Origin: an uncultured Oceanisphaera sp.
GTDB lineage: Bacteria > Pseudomonadota > Gammaproteobacteria > Enterobacterales > Aeromonadaceae
Length of the DNA: 64,000 bases
Assembly: GCF_947495715.1 (NCBI RefSeq)
Contig: NZ_CANLZU010000020.1
Span: 23,797 to 87,796, forward strand
Reading direction: 5' to 3'
Position 1 is the stretch's first letter. Every line of letters begins with the position of its first letter. Under the pieces are notes generated by a model, which was given only the letters and a program-made list of their open reading frames with translations, had not been told where the DNA came from and did not search any database. Both the position numbers and the translations under genes were made by a program. Positions 9,374-17,661 of the stretch are shown here, piece after piece.

Positions 9374-9435
9374 TTCGCAGCAGCCACACAGGCTTAAAAC
9401 GGTTGTCGTTACTAACGCTGGCAATGAGAAACAAT
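9342..9435 (-). ncRNA. Candidate small RNA divergent from luxO (Qrr-like position)
   Basis: In vibrios a Qrr small RNA gene often lies upstream of luxO and diverges from it. Here the same position holds a strong minus-strand terminator and, about 95 bases before it, a weak sigma-54-like site TGGCTATTGTATTGA (9460-9446; GG-N10-GA instead of GG-N10-GC). A transcript from about 9435 would be about 94 nt, the usual Qrr size. The body contains GCCAGCGTTAGTAACGAC, which resembles the Vibrio Qrr core (GCCAACTGACGTTGTTAG) only partly. Identity is inference from position, terminator and length. Confidence 0.3.
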
Positions 9436-9609
9436 GAAGTGGCAGTCAATACAATAGCCACGAAATGAGTTACAAATGAGTCGCAAGCAGTGTTGATCTG
9501 ATGTTAACATGAAGTTAATTCACTGCAAGTGTTTTTTTGTAGACAATATTTTCGTAGAAAATTTTTCGCAGAGAAGATGAACCAGACGGTTAAGGGTGAG
9601 AGATAAAAG

Positions 9610-10983
9610 ATGGTAGATGAGAGACTGAGTGTCTTGTTGGTAGAGGATACGGCATCGCTGGCGGCGCTGTATCAGGCCTATTTGCAGGATGAGCCACTGT
9701 CGCTGACGGTGGTCAGCAATGGTCAGCAGGCGCTGGAACATATTCGGCGACAACCACCAGATATTCTGTTGCTTGACTTGATCTTGCCCGACATGCCCGG
9801 CATGGAGATCCTGAAGTGGCTACACCGGGAGCAGCCGAATGTGACCACCATAGTGATGACGGCCCATGGCTCGGTGGACGTGGCGGTGGATGCCATGCGC
9901 CTGGGAGCGCATGATTTCATCAATAAACCGGTGGAAGCCGAGCGCCTCAAGGTGACCCTGCATAACACCATGAAGTTCCGCCATCTCAACCAGTTGGTGG
10001 ACCGCTATCGCCACGAAATCGAGCGAGAGCCCTTTCAGGGCTTTATCGGCGCCAGCCTGCCGATGCAGAAGGTGTTTCGCCTGATTGAGAATGCCGCGCC
10101 CAGTACCGCCACGGTGTTTGTGACCGGTGAAAGTGGTACCGGTAAGGAAGTGTGCGCCGAAGCGCTGCATCAGCTCAGTGGCCGCCGCGAAGGGCCCTTT
10201 ATCGCCCTGAACTGTGCCGCCATTCCCAAGGATTTGATGGAAAGCGAGTTGTTCGGCCATATCAAGGGCGCTTTTACCGGCGCCCTGCAGGATCGGGACG
10301 GCGCCGTGATCCGAGCCGATGGCGGTACCCTGTTCATGGATGAAATCTGTGAAATGGATCTGGAGCTGCAGAGCAAGCTGCTGCGCTTTTTGCAGACCGG
10401 TCAGATACAACCGGTGGGCAGCTCCCAGCAGATAAAGGTTGATGTGCGCATCGTCTGCGCCACCAACCGGGATCCTCTGGTCGAGGTGGAGCAAGGGCGT
10501 TTTCGGGAAGATTTGTATTATCGCCTGCATGTGATCCCCATTCATCTGCCGCCGCTGCGGGAGCGGGGAGGTGATGTGATCAGCATCGCCAACGCCCTGG
10601 TGCGTCAGGCGTCGCGAGAAGAAAACAAGTCGTTCGTCGGCCTGTCCGAGGCCACCAAAGACCGACTGCAGGGCTACCACTGGCCGGGTAACGTGCGTCA
10701 ACTGCAAAACGTGATTCGTAATGCGGTGGTGCTGCATCAGGGTGAGTGGATAGAGCAGGACATGCTGCCGGCGCCGCTGGATACCCCGCAGACGGCCAAT
10801 TCAACGGCACAGCCGGTGACCGATGCCATGCCTGCGCCCATAGTGCCTTTGTCGGTGATCGAGCGCCAGGCGATAGAAAGGGCCATCAGTCATTGCCAGG
10901 GCAATGTTTCCCGGGCCGCGGCCATGCTGGAAGTCAGCCCTTCCACCATTTATCGTAAACTGCAGAGTTGGGATAATAACTGA
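9610..10983 (+). CDS. luxO: Sigma-54-dependent response regulator LuxO
   Basis: Quorum-sensing response regulator that, when phosphorylated, activates sigma-54 promoters of Qrr small RNAs in vibrios. The 457-aa protein has a receiver domain (phospho-acceptor Asp56 in ILLLDLILP), an AAA+ domain (Walker A GESGTGKE at 173-180, sigma-54 contact loop GAFTGA at 220-225, FREDLYYRL) and a C-terminal Fis-type helix-turn-helix (GNVSRAAAMLEVSPSTIYRKL). Sequence matches Vibrio LuxO closely through the receiver-AAA junction (QGFIGAS) and the VCATNRDP segment. ATG follows GGGTGAGAG. The stop overlaps luxU by one base. Confidence 0.92.
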   Translation: MVDERLSVLLVEDTASLAALYQAYLQDEPLSLTVVSNGQQALEHIRRQPPDILLLDLILPDMPGMEILKWLHREQPNVTTIVMTAHGSVDVAVDAMRLGAHDFINKPVEAERLKVTLHNTMKFRHLNQLVDRYRHEIEREPFQGFIGASLPMQKVFRLIENAAPSTATVFVTGESGTGKEVCAEALHQLSGRREGPFIALNCAAIPKDLMESELFGHIKGAFTGALQDRDGAVIRADGGTLFMDEICEMDLELQSKLLRFLQTGQIQPVGSSQQIKVDVRIVCATNRDPLVEVEQGRFREDLYYRLHVIPIHLPPLRERGGDVISIANALVRQASREENKSFVGLSEATKDRLQGYHWPGNVRQLQNVIRNAVVLHQGEWIEQDMLPAPLDTPQTANSTAQPVTDAMPAPIVPLSVIERQAIERAISHCQGNVSRAAAMLEVSPSTIYRKLQSWDNN

Positions 10984-11357
10984 TGGCTGACTGGCAACGT
11001 CTGCAGGCACGACTTCCCTTGCTTGATCAACATCAGTTGCAACGGATGGAACAAGAGCTGGGAGCCGAGGTGCTGACTCGGTTGCTGCGGCTCTTTGTCG
11101 AAGATAGCAGACAGCAGGGGGAGGCCCTGCAAGGGGCCTTTGCCGAGCGGGATCATGCCTTGATGGCCCGCTGCTGCCATAGCCTGAAATCGGCCTGTGG
11201 CAGTTACGGCGCCCTGCGCTGTCAGTACCTGAGCGAAAAGCTGGAACAATCCTGTCATGAGCAGGATGAGGAACAGGTGGAAAGCCGGATGCGGGCATGG
11301 CAGCAAGCGCTGGCAGAAACCCTGCAGCAACTTGAAACCCGGCAGCACGCCGAATAA
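10983..11357 (+). CDS. luxU: Histidine phosphotransfer protein LuxU
   Basis: A 124-aa Hpt domain protein. Phospho-acceptor histidine is His66 in CCHSLKSACGSYGA, the canonical HxLKS..G..G arrangement. In vibrios LuxU passes phosphate between hybrid sensor kinases (LuxQ, CqsS) and LuxO; the one-base overlap of its ATG with the luxO stop supports that pairing. The sensor kinases are not in this window. Length is close to Vibrio LuxU (114 aa). Confidence 0.9.
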   Translation: MADWQRLQARLPLLDQHQLQRMEQELGAEVLTRLLRLFVEDSRQQGEALQGAFAERDHALMARCCHSLKSACGSYGALRCQYLSEKLEQSCHEQDEEQVESRMRAWQQALAETLQQLETRQHAE

Positions 11358-11362
11358 CAGGC

Positions 11363-11392
11363 AAAAAAAATGGCCAACCCAAAGGGTTGGCC
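11363..11392. terminator. Hairpin after luxU
   Basis: A9 tract followed by the perfect 9-bp stem GGCCAACCC/GGGTTGGCC (11372-11392) with an AAA loop. A second palindrome (CTTCAGCTAGAGCTGAAG) begins a few bases later. The T tract would be on the minus strand, so as a plus-strand terminator it lacks the usual U run. It may act in both directions or simply block 3' decay. Confidence 0.5.
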
Positions 11393-11573
11393 GAACTTCA
11401 GCTAGAGCTGAAGAGAGCACGGGATAAAAACAACTGCATACATATATGAAATAATCGTGCCAACTTTTCAAATGCAGTCATGACGGGGTTTTTCATCTTT
11501 TCGGTCAAAATATAAACTGGTCATATTGCAATAAATATTCTTTTTGCAATGGCAATATTCTCAATATGATAAT

Positions 11574-11640
11574 CTCACGCCTCACGCCTCACGCCTCACG
11601 CCTCACGCCTCACGCCTCACGCCTCACGCCTCACGCCTCA
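11574..11640. repeat. Tandem heptamer CTCACGC, nine copies
   Basis: Nine exact head-to-tail copies of CTCACGC (11574-11636) plus a partial tenth, in the 510-bp luxU-moaA intergenic region. Related heptamer arrays (CTCACCC, TACGCCT) occur at 40120 and 55725. There is no spacer structure, so it is not CRISPR. The rest of this intergenic stretch before the riboswitch is AT-rich with no open frame. Confidence 0.9.
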
Positions 11641-11728
11641 CACTGAAGCTGTGAACTCATCCAGAGAATTGGGCACGCATCCATATTTTCCTTGATCTGA
11701 AGCTATGCTTTTACCTAAGGTGGGAGTA

Positions 11729-11862
11729 TATAATCGAAATATGTCAAAAACTCCGAGTCGGGTACACCTACGTTGGCCAAGGTCAATAGGGTGGCCAGAC
11801 CGTTCAGCCAATGGCTGTCAGGGTTGGGAGAGAAATGTCCCTGCCTCCCGTATTTGGAAAGG
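11729..11862 (+). promoter_or_regulatory. Promoter -10 and Moco-type riboswitch upstream of moaA
   Basis: A perfect TATAAT lies at 11729-11734. The leader from about 11749 contains ACTCCGAGTCGGGTACACC, the paired GTTGGCC/GGCCA elements, and CCTGCCTCCCG just before the AAAGG ribosome site. These match my recollection of the molybdenum-cofactor RNA motif that precedes moaA in enterobacteria. In E. coli it represses moaA translation when cofactor is sufficient. No covariance search was possible, so the call rests on conserved blocks and position. Confidence 0.65.
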
Positions 11863-11868
11863 TGTTTT

Positions 11869-12849
11869 ATGTTTGAACTACAGGATGCGTTTGCGCGCAA
11901 GTTCCAGTATCTGCGGCTGTCGGTGACCGACGTCTGCAACTTCAAGTGCAATTACTGTCTGCCGGACGGCTATCGCCCCGATGGTCGCAAGACATTCCTC
12001 ACCCTGGATGAAATCCGTCGTCTGACCCGGGCTTTCGCCGCCATGGGCACCAGCAAGGTGCGCATTACCGGCGGAGAGCCCTCGCTGCGCAAGGATTTTA
12101 CCGACATCATCGAAACCGTGGCGGCAACGCCCGGCATTCAAAAGGTGGCCATGACCACCAATGGCTATCGCATGGCCAAGCACGCCGCTGACTGGCGTCG
12201 TGCCGGCCTGACGGCCATCAACGTCAGCGTCGACAGCCTGGACCCGCGCATGTTTCACCAGATCACCGGCCAGAATCGCTTTCATGAAGTGATGGCAGGC
12301 ATCGATGCCGCCTTTGACGCCGGTTTCGAGCAAATCAAGGTCAATGCGGTGCTGATGCGGGGTCTCAACGACGGTGATCTCGACCGCTTTCTGGCCTGGA
12401 TCAAGCACAACCCCATTCAGCTGCGCTTTATCGAGCTGATGCAGACCGGCGAAATGGACGAGCTGTTCAACCGGCACCATGTGCGTGGTCAGCTTATCAA
12501 GCAACAGTTGCTGCAGCAGGGCTGGCAGCAGAAGCTGCGCGCCCATAACGACGGCCCGGCCGAGGTCTTCTGGCATCCGGATTATATGGGTGAAATCGGC
12601 CTGATCATGCCCTATGCCAAGGACTTCTGTGCCAGTTGCAACCGGCTACGGGTGTCGTCGCTGGGCAAACTGCACCTGTGCCTGTTTGGTGACTATGGTG
12701 TGGACTTGCGCGATCTGCTGGCCGAGGATAATCAGCATGCCGCCCTGCAGCGGCGACTGCGCGATGCCCTGGCCGATAAAAAAGCCACCCACTTTCTGCA
12801 CGAAGGCCATACCGGCATGACGCCCAACCTCGCCTCCATCGGCGGCTAA
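11869..12849 (+). CDS. moaA: GTP 3',8-cyclase MoaA (radical SAM)
   Basis: First step of molybdopterin synthesis: converts GTP to 3',8-cyclo-GTP using two 4Fe-4S clusters. The 326-aa product has the radical-SAM cluster motif CNFKCNYC (Cys23, 27, 30), the SAM-binding GGEPSLR, the C-terminal cluster motif [18 protein letters not shown] and the essential C-terminal Gly-Gly. The ATG at 11869 follows GGAAAGG; in-frame codons to 11773 overlap the riboswitch and are excluded. First gene of moaABCDE. Confidence 0.96.
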   Translation: MFELQDAFARKFQYLRLSVTDVCNFKCNYCLPDGYRPDGRKTFLTLDEIRRLTRAFAAMGTSKVRITGGEPSLRKDFTDIIETVAATPGIQKVAMTTNGYRMAKHAADWRRAGLTAINVSVDSLDPRMFHQITGQNRFHEVMAGIDAAFDAGFEQIKVNAVLMRGLNDGDLDRFLAWIKHNPIQLRFIELMQTGEMDELFNRHHVRGQLIKQQLLQQGWQQKLRAHNDGPAEVFWHPDYMGEIGLIMPYAKDFCASCNRLRVSSLGKLHLCLFGDYGVDLRDLLAEDNQHAALQRRLRDALADKKATHFLHEGHTGMTPNLASIGG

Positions 12850-12894
12850 ACCAGAACAGGGCCCCAAAAAAGGGTCCCTGCCGGTTTGGTTTTT
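12848..12894 (+). terminator. Intercistronic terminator-like hairpin, moaA-moaB
   Basis: Outer stem AAACC/GGTTT, inner stem CAGGG.CCC/GGG.CCCTG around an A6 loop, followed by GGTTTTTG. It would partly terminate transcripts leaving moaA, so moaBCDE may also have its own start in the 84 bases before moaB. Confidence 0.55.
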
Positions 12895-12978
12895 GAGAGG
12901 GCGTTCGTTGATCCCATGTATCCCTGTGCGAAAATATTGTTATCTACACGCTTTGCATCAACATCCCGAGAGGATTCT

Positions 12979-13494
12979 ATGAGCCATGCCAATACTGCCT
13001 TTGTGCCGCTGAACATAGCGGTACTGACTGTTTCCGATACCCGTAACGAAGACACCGACAGCTCGGGCCGTTATCTGGTCGAGGCGCTGACCGGGGCCGG
13101 CCACCGGCTGGCAGAAAAAGTCATTCTCAAGGACGATAAATACGATATTCGCGCCCTGGTTGCCCGCTGGATCGCCGGCACCGAGGTGCAGGTAGTGATC
13201 ATTACCGGCGGCACCGGCTTTACCGGCCGCGATACCACCCCCGAGGCGGTCATGCCACTGCTCGACACCCAGATTGACGGCTTCGGCGAGCTGTTCCGCC
13301 ACATTACCTATCAGGAACTGGGTACCTCTACGGTACAGAGCCGTGCCCTCGGTGGCCTGGCCAATCGCACCGCCGTGTTCTGCCTGCCGGGCTCTACCGG
13401 TGCCTGCCGTACCGGCTGGAGCGGCATTCTGGCCGAGCAGCTCGATGCCAGTCACAAGCCTTGCAACTTCGTGCAGCATCTGGTGAGCGCATGA
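12979..13494 (+). CDS. moaB: Molybdenum cofactor protein MoaB
   Basis: A 171-aa MogA/MoaB-fold protein, the expected length. It carries the molybdopterin-binding motif [15 protein letters not shown] and the SGRYLVEAL helix. The family binds or adenylylates molybdopterin; the exact role of MoaB in enterobacteria is unresolved. The start at 12979 is preceded by AGAGGATT; the longer frame has no support. Its stop overlaps moaC (ATGA). Confidence 0.94.
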   Translation: MSHANTAFVPLNIAVLTVSDTRNEDTDSSGRYLVEALTGAGHRLAEKVILKDDKYDIRALVARWIAGTEVQVVIITGGTGFTGRDTTPEAVMPLLDTQIDGFGELFRHITYQELGTSTVQSRALGGLANRTAVFCLPGSTGACRTGWSGILAEQLDASHKPCNFVQHLVSA

Positions 13495-13964
13495 GCGAGC
13501 TGACCCACATCAATGCCTCGGGCGAGGCCAACATGGTCGATGTCAGCGACAAGGCGGTGACGGTACGCGAAGCCCGGGCCGAGGCCTGGGTGCTGATGGC
13601 CGACGAGACCCTGCAACTGATCCTGAGTGGCCGGCACCACAAAGGGGATGTGTTCGCCACCGCCCGCATCGCCGGCATCATGGCCGCCAAGAAAACCGCC
13701 GATCTGATCCCGCTGTGCCATCCGCTGGCGCTGTCGAAGGTGGAAGTGCAACTGACCGCCGACGCCGAGCGGGGCGGGGTGCAGATCAGCAGTTACTGCA
13801 AATTATCCGGCCAGACCGGGGTGGAAATGGAAGCGCTCACCGCCGCCTCGGTGGCGGCGCTGACCATCTATGATATGTGCAAGGCGGTGCAGAAAGACAT
13901 GCGCATCGAAGGCGTTCGCCTGCTGGAAAAACGCGGCGGCAAATCGGGGGATTTCACGGCATGA
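13491..13964 (+). CDS. moaC: Cyclic pyranopterin monophosphate synthase MoaC
   Basis: Converts 3',8-cyclo-GTP from MoaA into cyclic pyranopterin monophosphate. The 157-aa product has the hallmark LIPLCHPL motif and the C-terminal MCKAVQKDM segment. Start ATG overlaps the moaB stop, and its own stop overlaps the moaD ATG (ATGA), implying translational coupling along the operon. Confidence 0.96.
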   Translation: MSELTHINASGEANMVDVSDKAVTVREARAEAWVLMADETLQLILSGRHHKGDVFATARIAGIMAAKKTADLIPLCHPLALSKVEVQLTADAERGGVQISSYCKLSGQTGVEMEALTAASVAALTIYDMCKAVQKDMRIEGVRLLEKRGGKSGDFTA

Positions 13965-14209
13965 CCATCAAGGTGGTATTTTTCGCTCAGGTACGCGAAC
14001 TGGTCGGGCAGGATGAACTGAACCTGACGGAGGACTACGCCAACGTGGAGTCGCTGCGCCAGGCATTGGTGACCCGGGGCGACAAGTGGGCGCTGGCGCT
14101 GGCCAACGACAAGTTGCTGGCGGCGGTCAATCACACCATAGTGCCGCTCGACACCCCGGTGAAGTCGGGGGATGAAGTGGCCTTCTTCCCACCGGTTACC
14201 GGAGGTTGA
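13961..14209 (+). CDS. moaD: Molybdopterin synthase sulfur carrier MoaD
   Basis: An 82-aa ubiquitin-fold sulfur carrier ending PPVTGG. The C-terminal Gly-Gly is adenylylated and thiocarboxylated, and then inserts into MoaE. ATG overlaps the moaC stop. One base separates its stop from moaE. Confidence 0.95.
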   Translation: MTIKVVFFAQVRELVGQDELNLTEDYANVESLRQALVTRGDKWALALANDKLLAAVNHTIVPLDTPVKSGDEVAFFPPVTGG

Positions 14210-14210
14210 G

Positions 14211-14657
14211 ATGATTCGGGTACAAACTGCCGACTTCAGCCTGGGCGACGAATACGCCGCGCTCAGCCAGTCACATCAGACCGGTGCCGTGGTCACCTTT
14301 ATCGGCAAGGTGCGGGAGATGAACCAGGGCGCGGCGGTCAGCGGCATGACTCTGGAACACTATCCGGGTATGACCGAGCACGCGCTGCAACAGATAGTGG
14401 ATCAGGCCCACATCCGCTGGCCGTTGCTGGAATGCCGGGTGATCCACAGAGTCGGGCCGCTGGCGCTGGGCGATCAAATCGTGTTTGTCGGGGTGGCCAG
14501 CCAGCACAGAGAGGCGGCATTCGAGGCCTGTCATTTCATCATGGACTACCTCAAGACCCGGGCGCCGTTCTGGAAGAAAGAACAAACCGACGATGGCGAA
14601 CGCTGGGTTGAAGCGAAAGACAGCGACACCCAGGCGGCGGAAAAATGGCACGAGTGA
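14211..14657 (+). CDS. moaE: Molybdopterin synthase catalytic subunit MoaE
   Basis: A 148-aa large subunit of molybdopterin synthase, which adds the dithiolene sulfurs to cyclic pyranopterin monophosphate. Conserved features include FIGKVRE, LEHYPGMTE, HRVGPLALGD and the catalytic KTRAPFWKKE. GGAGG precedes the ATG. Last gene of the moa operon; no terminator is visible before the repeat element that follows. Confidence 0.95.
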   Translation: MIRVQTADFSLGDEYAALSQSHQTGAVVTFIGKVREMNQGAAVSGMTLEHYPGMTEHALQQIVDQAHIRWPLLECRVIHRVGPLALGDQIVFVGVASQHREAAFEACHFIMDYLKTRAPFWKKEQTDDGERWVEAKDSDTQAAEKWHE

Positions 14658-14686
14658 TCTGACGTATATTCGTTCCATCCGCTGTC

Positions 14687-14922
14687 GGACAAAGGGCCCG
14701 CTCTGCCGACACGCTACGGGGAATGACACTCATTGTTTCAGCCTGCTGCGAACATTCACTGGATGTTCGGTCAGTCAGAAACGATTCGTCCCGGCGAGAC
14801 AAGCTCGCCCCATGTAAGCTCGGAAATGCCATCTGACCGCCAGGGATGGCGGGAATGCCGAAACGGCAGGAGCATTTTTCGGCCGTGGCATCTGATGGTC
14901 GGTGGAGCAGATCCCTTTGTCC
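14687..14922 (+). repeat. Nested-hairpin element copy B with inserted loop module
   Basis: Outer stem GGACAAAGGG..GCTCTGCCGAC pairs with GTCGGTGGAGC..CCCTTTGTCC. The loop holds a module of smaller hairpins (CGAACATTCA/TGGATGTTCG, GGCGAG/CTCGCC, CCGCCA/TGGCGG, TGCCG/CGGCA). The same module occurs in copy C inside a different outer stem. It occupies most of the 407-bp moaE-metQ gap; the rest of that gap shows nothing recognisable. Confidence 0.8.
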
Positions 14923-15064
14923 TCCAGATGCAGCAGAGCCGCCTGTTGGCACTGACCTTTCCTTTTCTTCTTGGCGTCAAACGGCCTCCTTGCTAGTATA
15001 GCCATCTAAATGTCCAAACGTTCAAAAGCCTGTTGGCTGTTGCTGCCGTTCTCAAGGAGTTGTC

Positions 15065-15871
15065 ATGCGTCGTACCCTGCTCAAGTTGCCCCTGCTGGCC
15101 CTGGCCTTCGGTACTTTTCCGGTACTGGCCGTCGATGCGGATAAAAAAGAAATCGTCATCGGCACCACGGTGGGCGACTTCGCCAACATGGTCACCGAGT
15201 CGATCAAACCCCAGCTGGAAGCCCAGGGTTACCGGGTCAAGTTGGTCGAGTTTACCGATTACGTGATGCCCAACCTGGCGCTGGCGGAAGGGGCGCTGGA
15301 CGTCAACTGCTTTCAGCACCAGCCCTATCTCGAGACCTTCAGTAAAGACCGGGGTCTGGAGCTGAGTCCGGTGACCCAGGTACCTACGGGTCCCATGGGG
15401 CTGTATTCCGGCAAGCAGGGTGCGCTTGACGAGGTGAAAAAGGGCAGTACCGTTGCCATTCCCAACGATCCCACCAATCAGGCCCGGGCCCTGCTGATGC
15501 TGGCGGATCTTGGCTGGATCACCCTGCGCGACGATATCGATCCGTTGCGGGCCAGCGAATTCGATGTGGCCGACAATCCCAAGGGTATCAAGCTGATCCC
15601 GCTGGAAGCGGCGCAACTGCCGCGTTCCCGGCAGGACGTGGACTTCGCGGTGATCAACGGTAACTACGCCGCTTCCAGCGGCATCGCCTTCGGCGAAGGC
15701 CTGTTCCTCGAGCGCAGCTACGACTTCATCAACTGGGTGGTGGTGCGCAGCGAAGACAAGGACAAGGACTTCGTACAGGATGTGGTCGACGCCTACAACG
15801 CCGAGGCCTTCAAGGACTATGCGGTGAAGCGTTTCGAGGGTTACAAATACCCCGAGAGCTGGGGCCGCTAA
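15065..15871 (+). CDS. Orphan MetQ/NlpA-family substrate-binding protein
   Basis: A 268-aa periplasmic binding protein of the D-methionine/NlpA family (IVIGTTVGDF, NCFQHQPYLE, VAIPNDPTNQARAL, FAVINGNYA). MetQ proteins normally feed the MetNI ABC transporter, but no metN or metI is adjacent. The signal peptide (MRRTLLKLPLLALAFGTFPVLA) has no lipobox cysteine, so the protein should be soluble in the periplasm, unlike lipoprotein MetQ. GAGTTGTC precedes the ATG. Substrate is unproven. Confidence 0.88.
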   Translation: MRRTLLKLPLLALAFGTFPVLAVDADKKEIVIGTTVGDFANMVTESIKPQLEAQGYRVKLVEFTDYVMPNLALAEGALDVNCFQHQPYLETFSKDRGLELSPVTQVPTGPMGLYSGKQGALDEVKKGSTVAIPNDPTNQARALLMLADLGWITLRDDIDPLRASEFDVADNPKGIKLIPLEAAQLPRSRQDVDFAVINGNYAASSGIAFGEGLFLERSYDFINWVVVRSEDKDKDFVQDVVDAYNAEAFKDYAVKRFEGYKYPESWGR

Positions 15872-15886
15872 GCCTTGAAAAACCAG

Positions 15887-16729
15887 ATGCATCGTTCATG
15901 GCAGTTTGAGGTTCAGGGTCGTCGGCTGGCGGTAATGGAGTGGGGCGACCCGCAAGGGGTGCCGGTGGTGGCGTTGCACGGCTGGCTCGACAATGCCGCC
16001 AGCTTTATCCTGCTGGCTCGATATTTACCACAGCTACGGCTGATTGCCCTCGATCTGGCCGGGCACGGCCTGTCCGATCACCGCGCCGCTGGCCAGCCCT
16101 ATTACATCTGGGACAACGTGGCCGATGTGCTGGCCTTGCTCGATGAACTGAAATTGAAACGGGTGGCGCTGCTGGGACATTCGATGGGGGCAAGCATTGC
16201 GACGCTGCTGGCGGGCAGTTTTCCCGAGCGGGTCAGCCGCTTGTTTCTGCTCGATGGCCTGGCCCCGCGCCATTACCGTGCTGACAGTCTGCCCGAGCAA
16301 ATGGCGGCAGCCCTGCGAAAAGGCAACCGCATACGCCGCCGGGGTTGGCGCCCTTATGAACAATTTGAACAGGCGGTACAGGCCCGCATGGGCGGCCGCT
16401 ACCCGGTCAGCCGCGAGGCTGCAACCTGGCTGCTGGAGCGGAGCCTGGAGCAAAGATCCGATGGCTGGTACTGGCGCCACGATATTGCCCTGTCGCAGCC
16501 TTCGGTCGTGCGTCTGTGCGAGCAGCAAATCGCCGCCTTTCTCACGCGTCTGACCATGCCGGTGCTGCTGATGATGGCGGAGCGGGGCGACGAGCTGGAC
16601 GGCGTTGAGCCATTGACTGAACTCGTACGGGATCTTGAGCTGAAAGTACTCGACGGCGGCCACCATATGCATCTGGAAGCAAAAGCGGCGGCACAGATTG
16701 CCGATTGGATCGGTGAGCGACTGACCTAA
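15887..16729 (+). CDS. Alpha/beta hydrolase
   Basis: A 280-aa alpha/beta-fold hydrolase. The oxyanion-hole motif HGWLDN, nucleophile elbow GHSMGAS (Ser99) and a C-terminal histidine in GGHHMHLE complete the catalytic triad pattern. It has no signal peptide, so it is cytoplasmic. The substrate is unknown; relatives are annotated as esterases or acyltransferase-like proteins. A TTG four codons upstream (15875) is an alternative start. It follows metQ by 15 bases. A degraded copy of its 3' end lies at 17267-17341. Confidence 0.85.
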   Translation: MHRSWQFEVQGRRLAVMEWGDPQGVPVVALHGWLDNAASFILLARYLPQLRLIALDLAGHGLSDHRAAGQPYYIWDNVADVLALLDELKLKRVALLGHSMGASIATLLAGSFPERVSRLFLLDGLAPRHYRADSLPEQMAAALRKGNRIRRRGWRPYEQFEQAVQARMGGRYPVSREAATWLLERSLEQRSDGWYWRHDIALSQPSVVRLCEQQIAAFLTRLTMPVLLMMAERGDELDGVEPLTELVRDLELKVLDGGHHMHLEAKAAAQIADWIGERLT

Positions 16730-16743
16730 AGCAGCGAGTTAGC
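16726..16743 (-). pseudogene. Remnant of a DUF1289 gene 3' end
   Basis: Read on the minus strand these bases give Ala-Asn-Ser-Leu-Leu-stop, matching the Asp-Ser-Leu-Leu-stop end of the intact DUF1289 gene at 17338. It overlaps the hydrolase stop exactly as the intact DUF1289 end overlaps the hydrolase remnant. Very short, so it is supported mainly by that mirror-image arrangement. Confidence 0.45.
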
Positions 16744-16866
16744 GGCATCGCCCCGATCCTAAGCAGAGCTGCATCACAGGTGTGGTTCTGCCGACATTTC
16801 CGCCTTCGCGAGGGTGACGATAAAGGCAAACCAGCCCCAGAATCCACATCAGTTACGCGGCATTAC

Positions 16867-17133
16867 CTAGACGATAAACTCCAGGGCAATGCCATCTCTC
16901 TCTACCCGTACCACTTTCATCATGAGTGGTGGCAGGGTCTGATCCCAGTCCGGGTCCAGGACTTTAGCTTCAAACAACATGCCGGGTGAAAAATCCGAAG
17001 AAGTGGCGACTTCTACCAGGACACCGCTTTCGGACATGTTTCTGATATTACCTTTGATGGGCCCAAAGTGTTCGTTACTCAGGCATATACTGCAGTTCGT
17101 TTTACGGCGCGGGTGATAGCGGCGGTCTTCCAT
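16867..17133 (-). CDS. PilZ-domain protein
   Basis: An 88-aa stand-alone PilZ domain. The arginine motif RRYHPRRK near the N-terminus and NMSESGVLVE (the D/NxSxxG motif) are the c-di-GMP-binding signature, so binding of the second messenger is likely. The ATG at 17133 is chosen because GGGGGA precedes it by 7 bases; a TTG at 17148 is the alternative. It lies between two halves of a duplication scar (hydrolase and DUF1289 remnants). Confidence 0.85.
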   Translation of the reverse strand: MEDRRYHPRRKTNCSICLSNEHFGPIKGNIRNMSESGVLVEVATSSDFSPGMLFEAKVLDPDWDQTLPPLMMKVVRVERDGIALEFIV

Positions 17134-17266
17134 TGCCTGTTCCCCCAATGTCTGTGTTTAATGCGGTTCCATCGGCATGAAAAGAGCCTGACGGGTCCTT
17201 CAGGTCTCAAGTATAGGCAGGTCTTGAAGCATCGAGGGCAATATCTGTAAAGACACAGATATTCAT

Positions 17267-17341
17267 GCTGTGGAAAAAGGCAGTCATCATCTGTGTCTGG
17301 AGGAAGAGGCTGCCGTGTGGATCGGCGAACGGCTGGCTTAA
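17267..17341 (+). pseudogene. Remnant of an alpha/beta hydrolase 3' end
   Basis: In frame this stretch reads Val-Glu-Lys-Gly-Ser-His-His-Leu-Cys-Leu-Glu...Trp-Ile-Gly-Glu-Arg-Leu-Ala-stop, paralleling the C-terminus of the intact hydrolase at 15887 (GGHHMHLE...DWIGERLT-stop). The DNA match continues past the stop (TAAAGCAGCGA in both). Nothing upstream continues the gene. It abuts the end of DUF1289. Confidence 0.7.
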
Positions 17342-17595
17342 AGCAGCGAATCCTGAGGCGGAGTGTCTTGCTGGACCAGTTCCAGTTCCAGCTGTTTCTT
17401 GCGGGCGGCGGCCAGCACCCGGCGCTTGCGATCCTGGCACAGGCGAATAACCTCGCGCTTTTGTCCCGAGCTGAACTGCAGCCAGTTGAAGCGTTCGTCC
17501 CGGCTACGAAAGCAGCCCTTGCAGTAGCCTCTGTTATTGACCTGACAGACGCCGATACAGGGACTGGGTACCTCGAAAAACTCCAGTTGCTCCAT
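17338..17595 (-). CDS. DUF1289 cysteine-rich protein
   Basis: An 85-aa protein of the DUF1289 family. Four cysteines in SPCIGVC...GYCKGCFRSRDE form a probable zinc or iron-sulfur site, followed by a basic helix. Function is unknown. The ATG at 17595 has GGAGG seven bases upstream; the longer frame to 17628 runs into the intergenic element. The last codons overlap the hydrolase remnant on the other strand. Confidence 0.85.
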   Translation of the reverse strand: MEQLEFFEVPSPCIGVCQVNNRGYCKGCFRSRDERFNWLQFSSGQKREVIRLCQDRKRRVLAAARKKQLELELVQQDTPPQDSLL

Positions 17596-17661
17596 TTGTT
17601 TCCTCCCCATGCTCCCTAAATGGAGCATATTTCACCGCCTTCGGCAAGCGGCTCTTCGCAT

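Noticed and set aside
9228..9461. A 77-aa minus-strand frame upstream of luxO
   Set aside because: It crosses the terminator hairpin and the end of repeat copy A; the terminator indicates a non-coding transcript instead.
11574..11640. CRISPR array
   Set aside because: Seven-base units are contiguous with no spacers, and no cas genes are present.
14658..15064. Short open frames within the repeat elements (several of 60-150 codons)
   Set aside because: They change with each copy, cross hairpin arms, and have no ribosome sites or shared protein sequence between copies.
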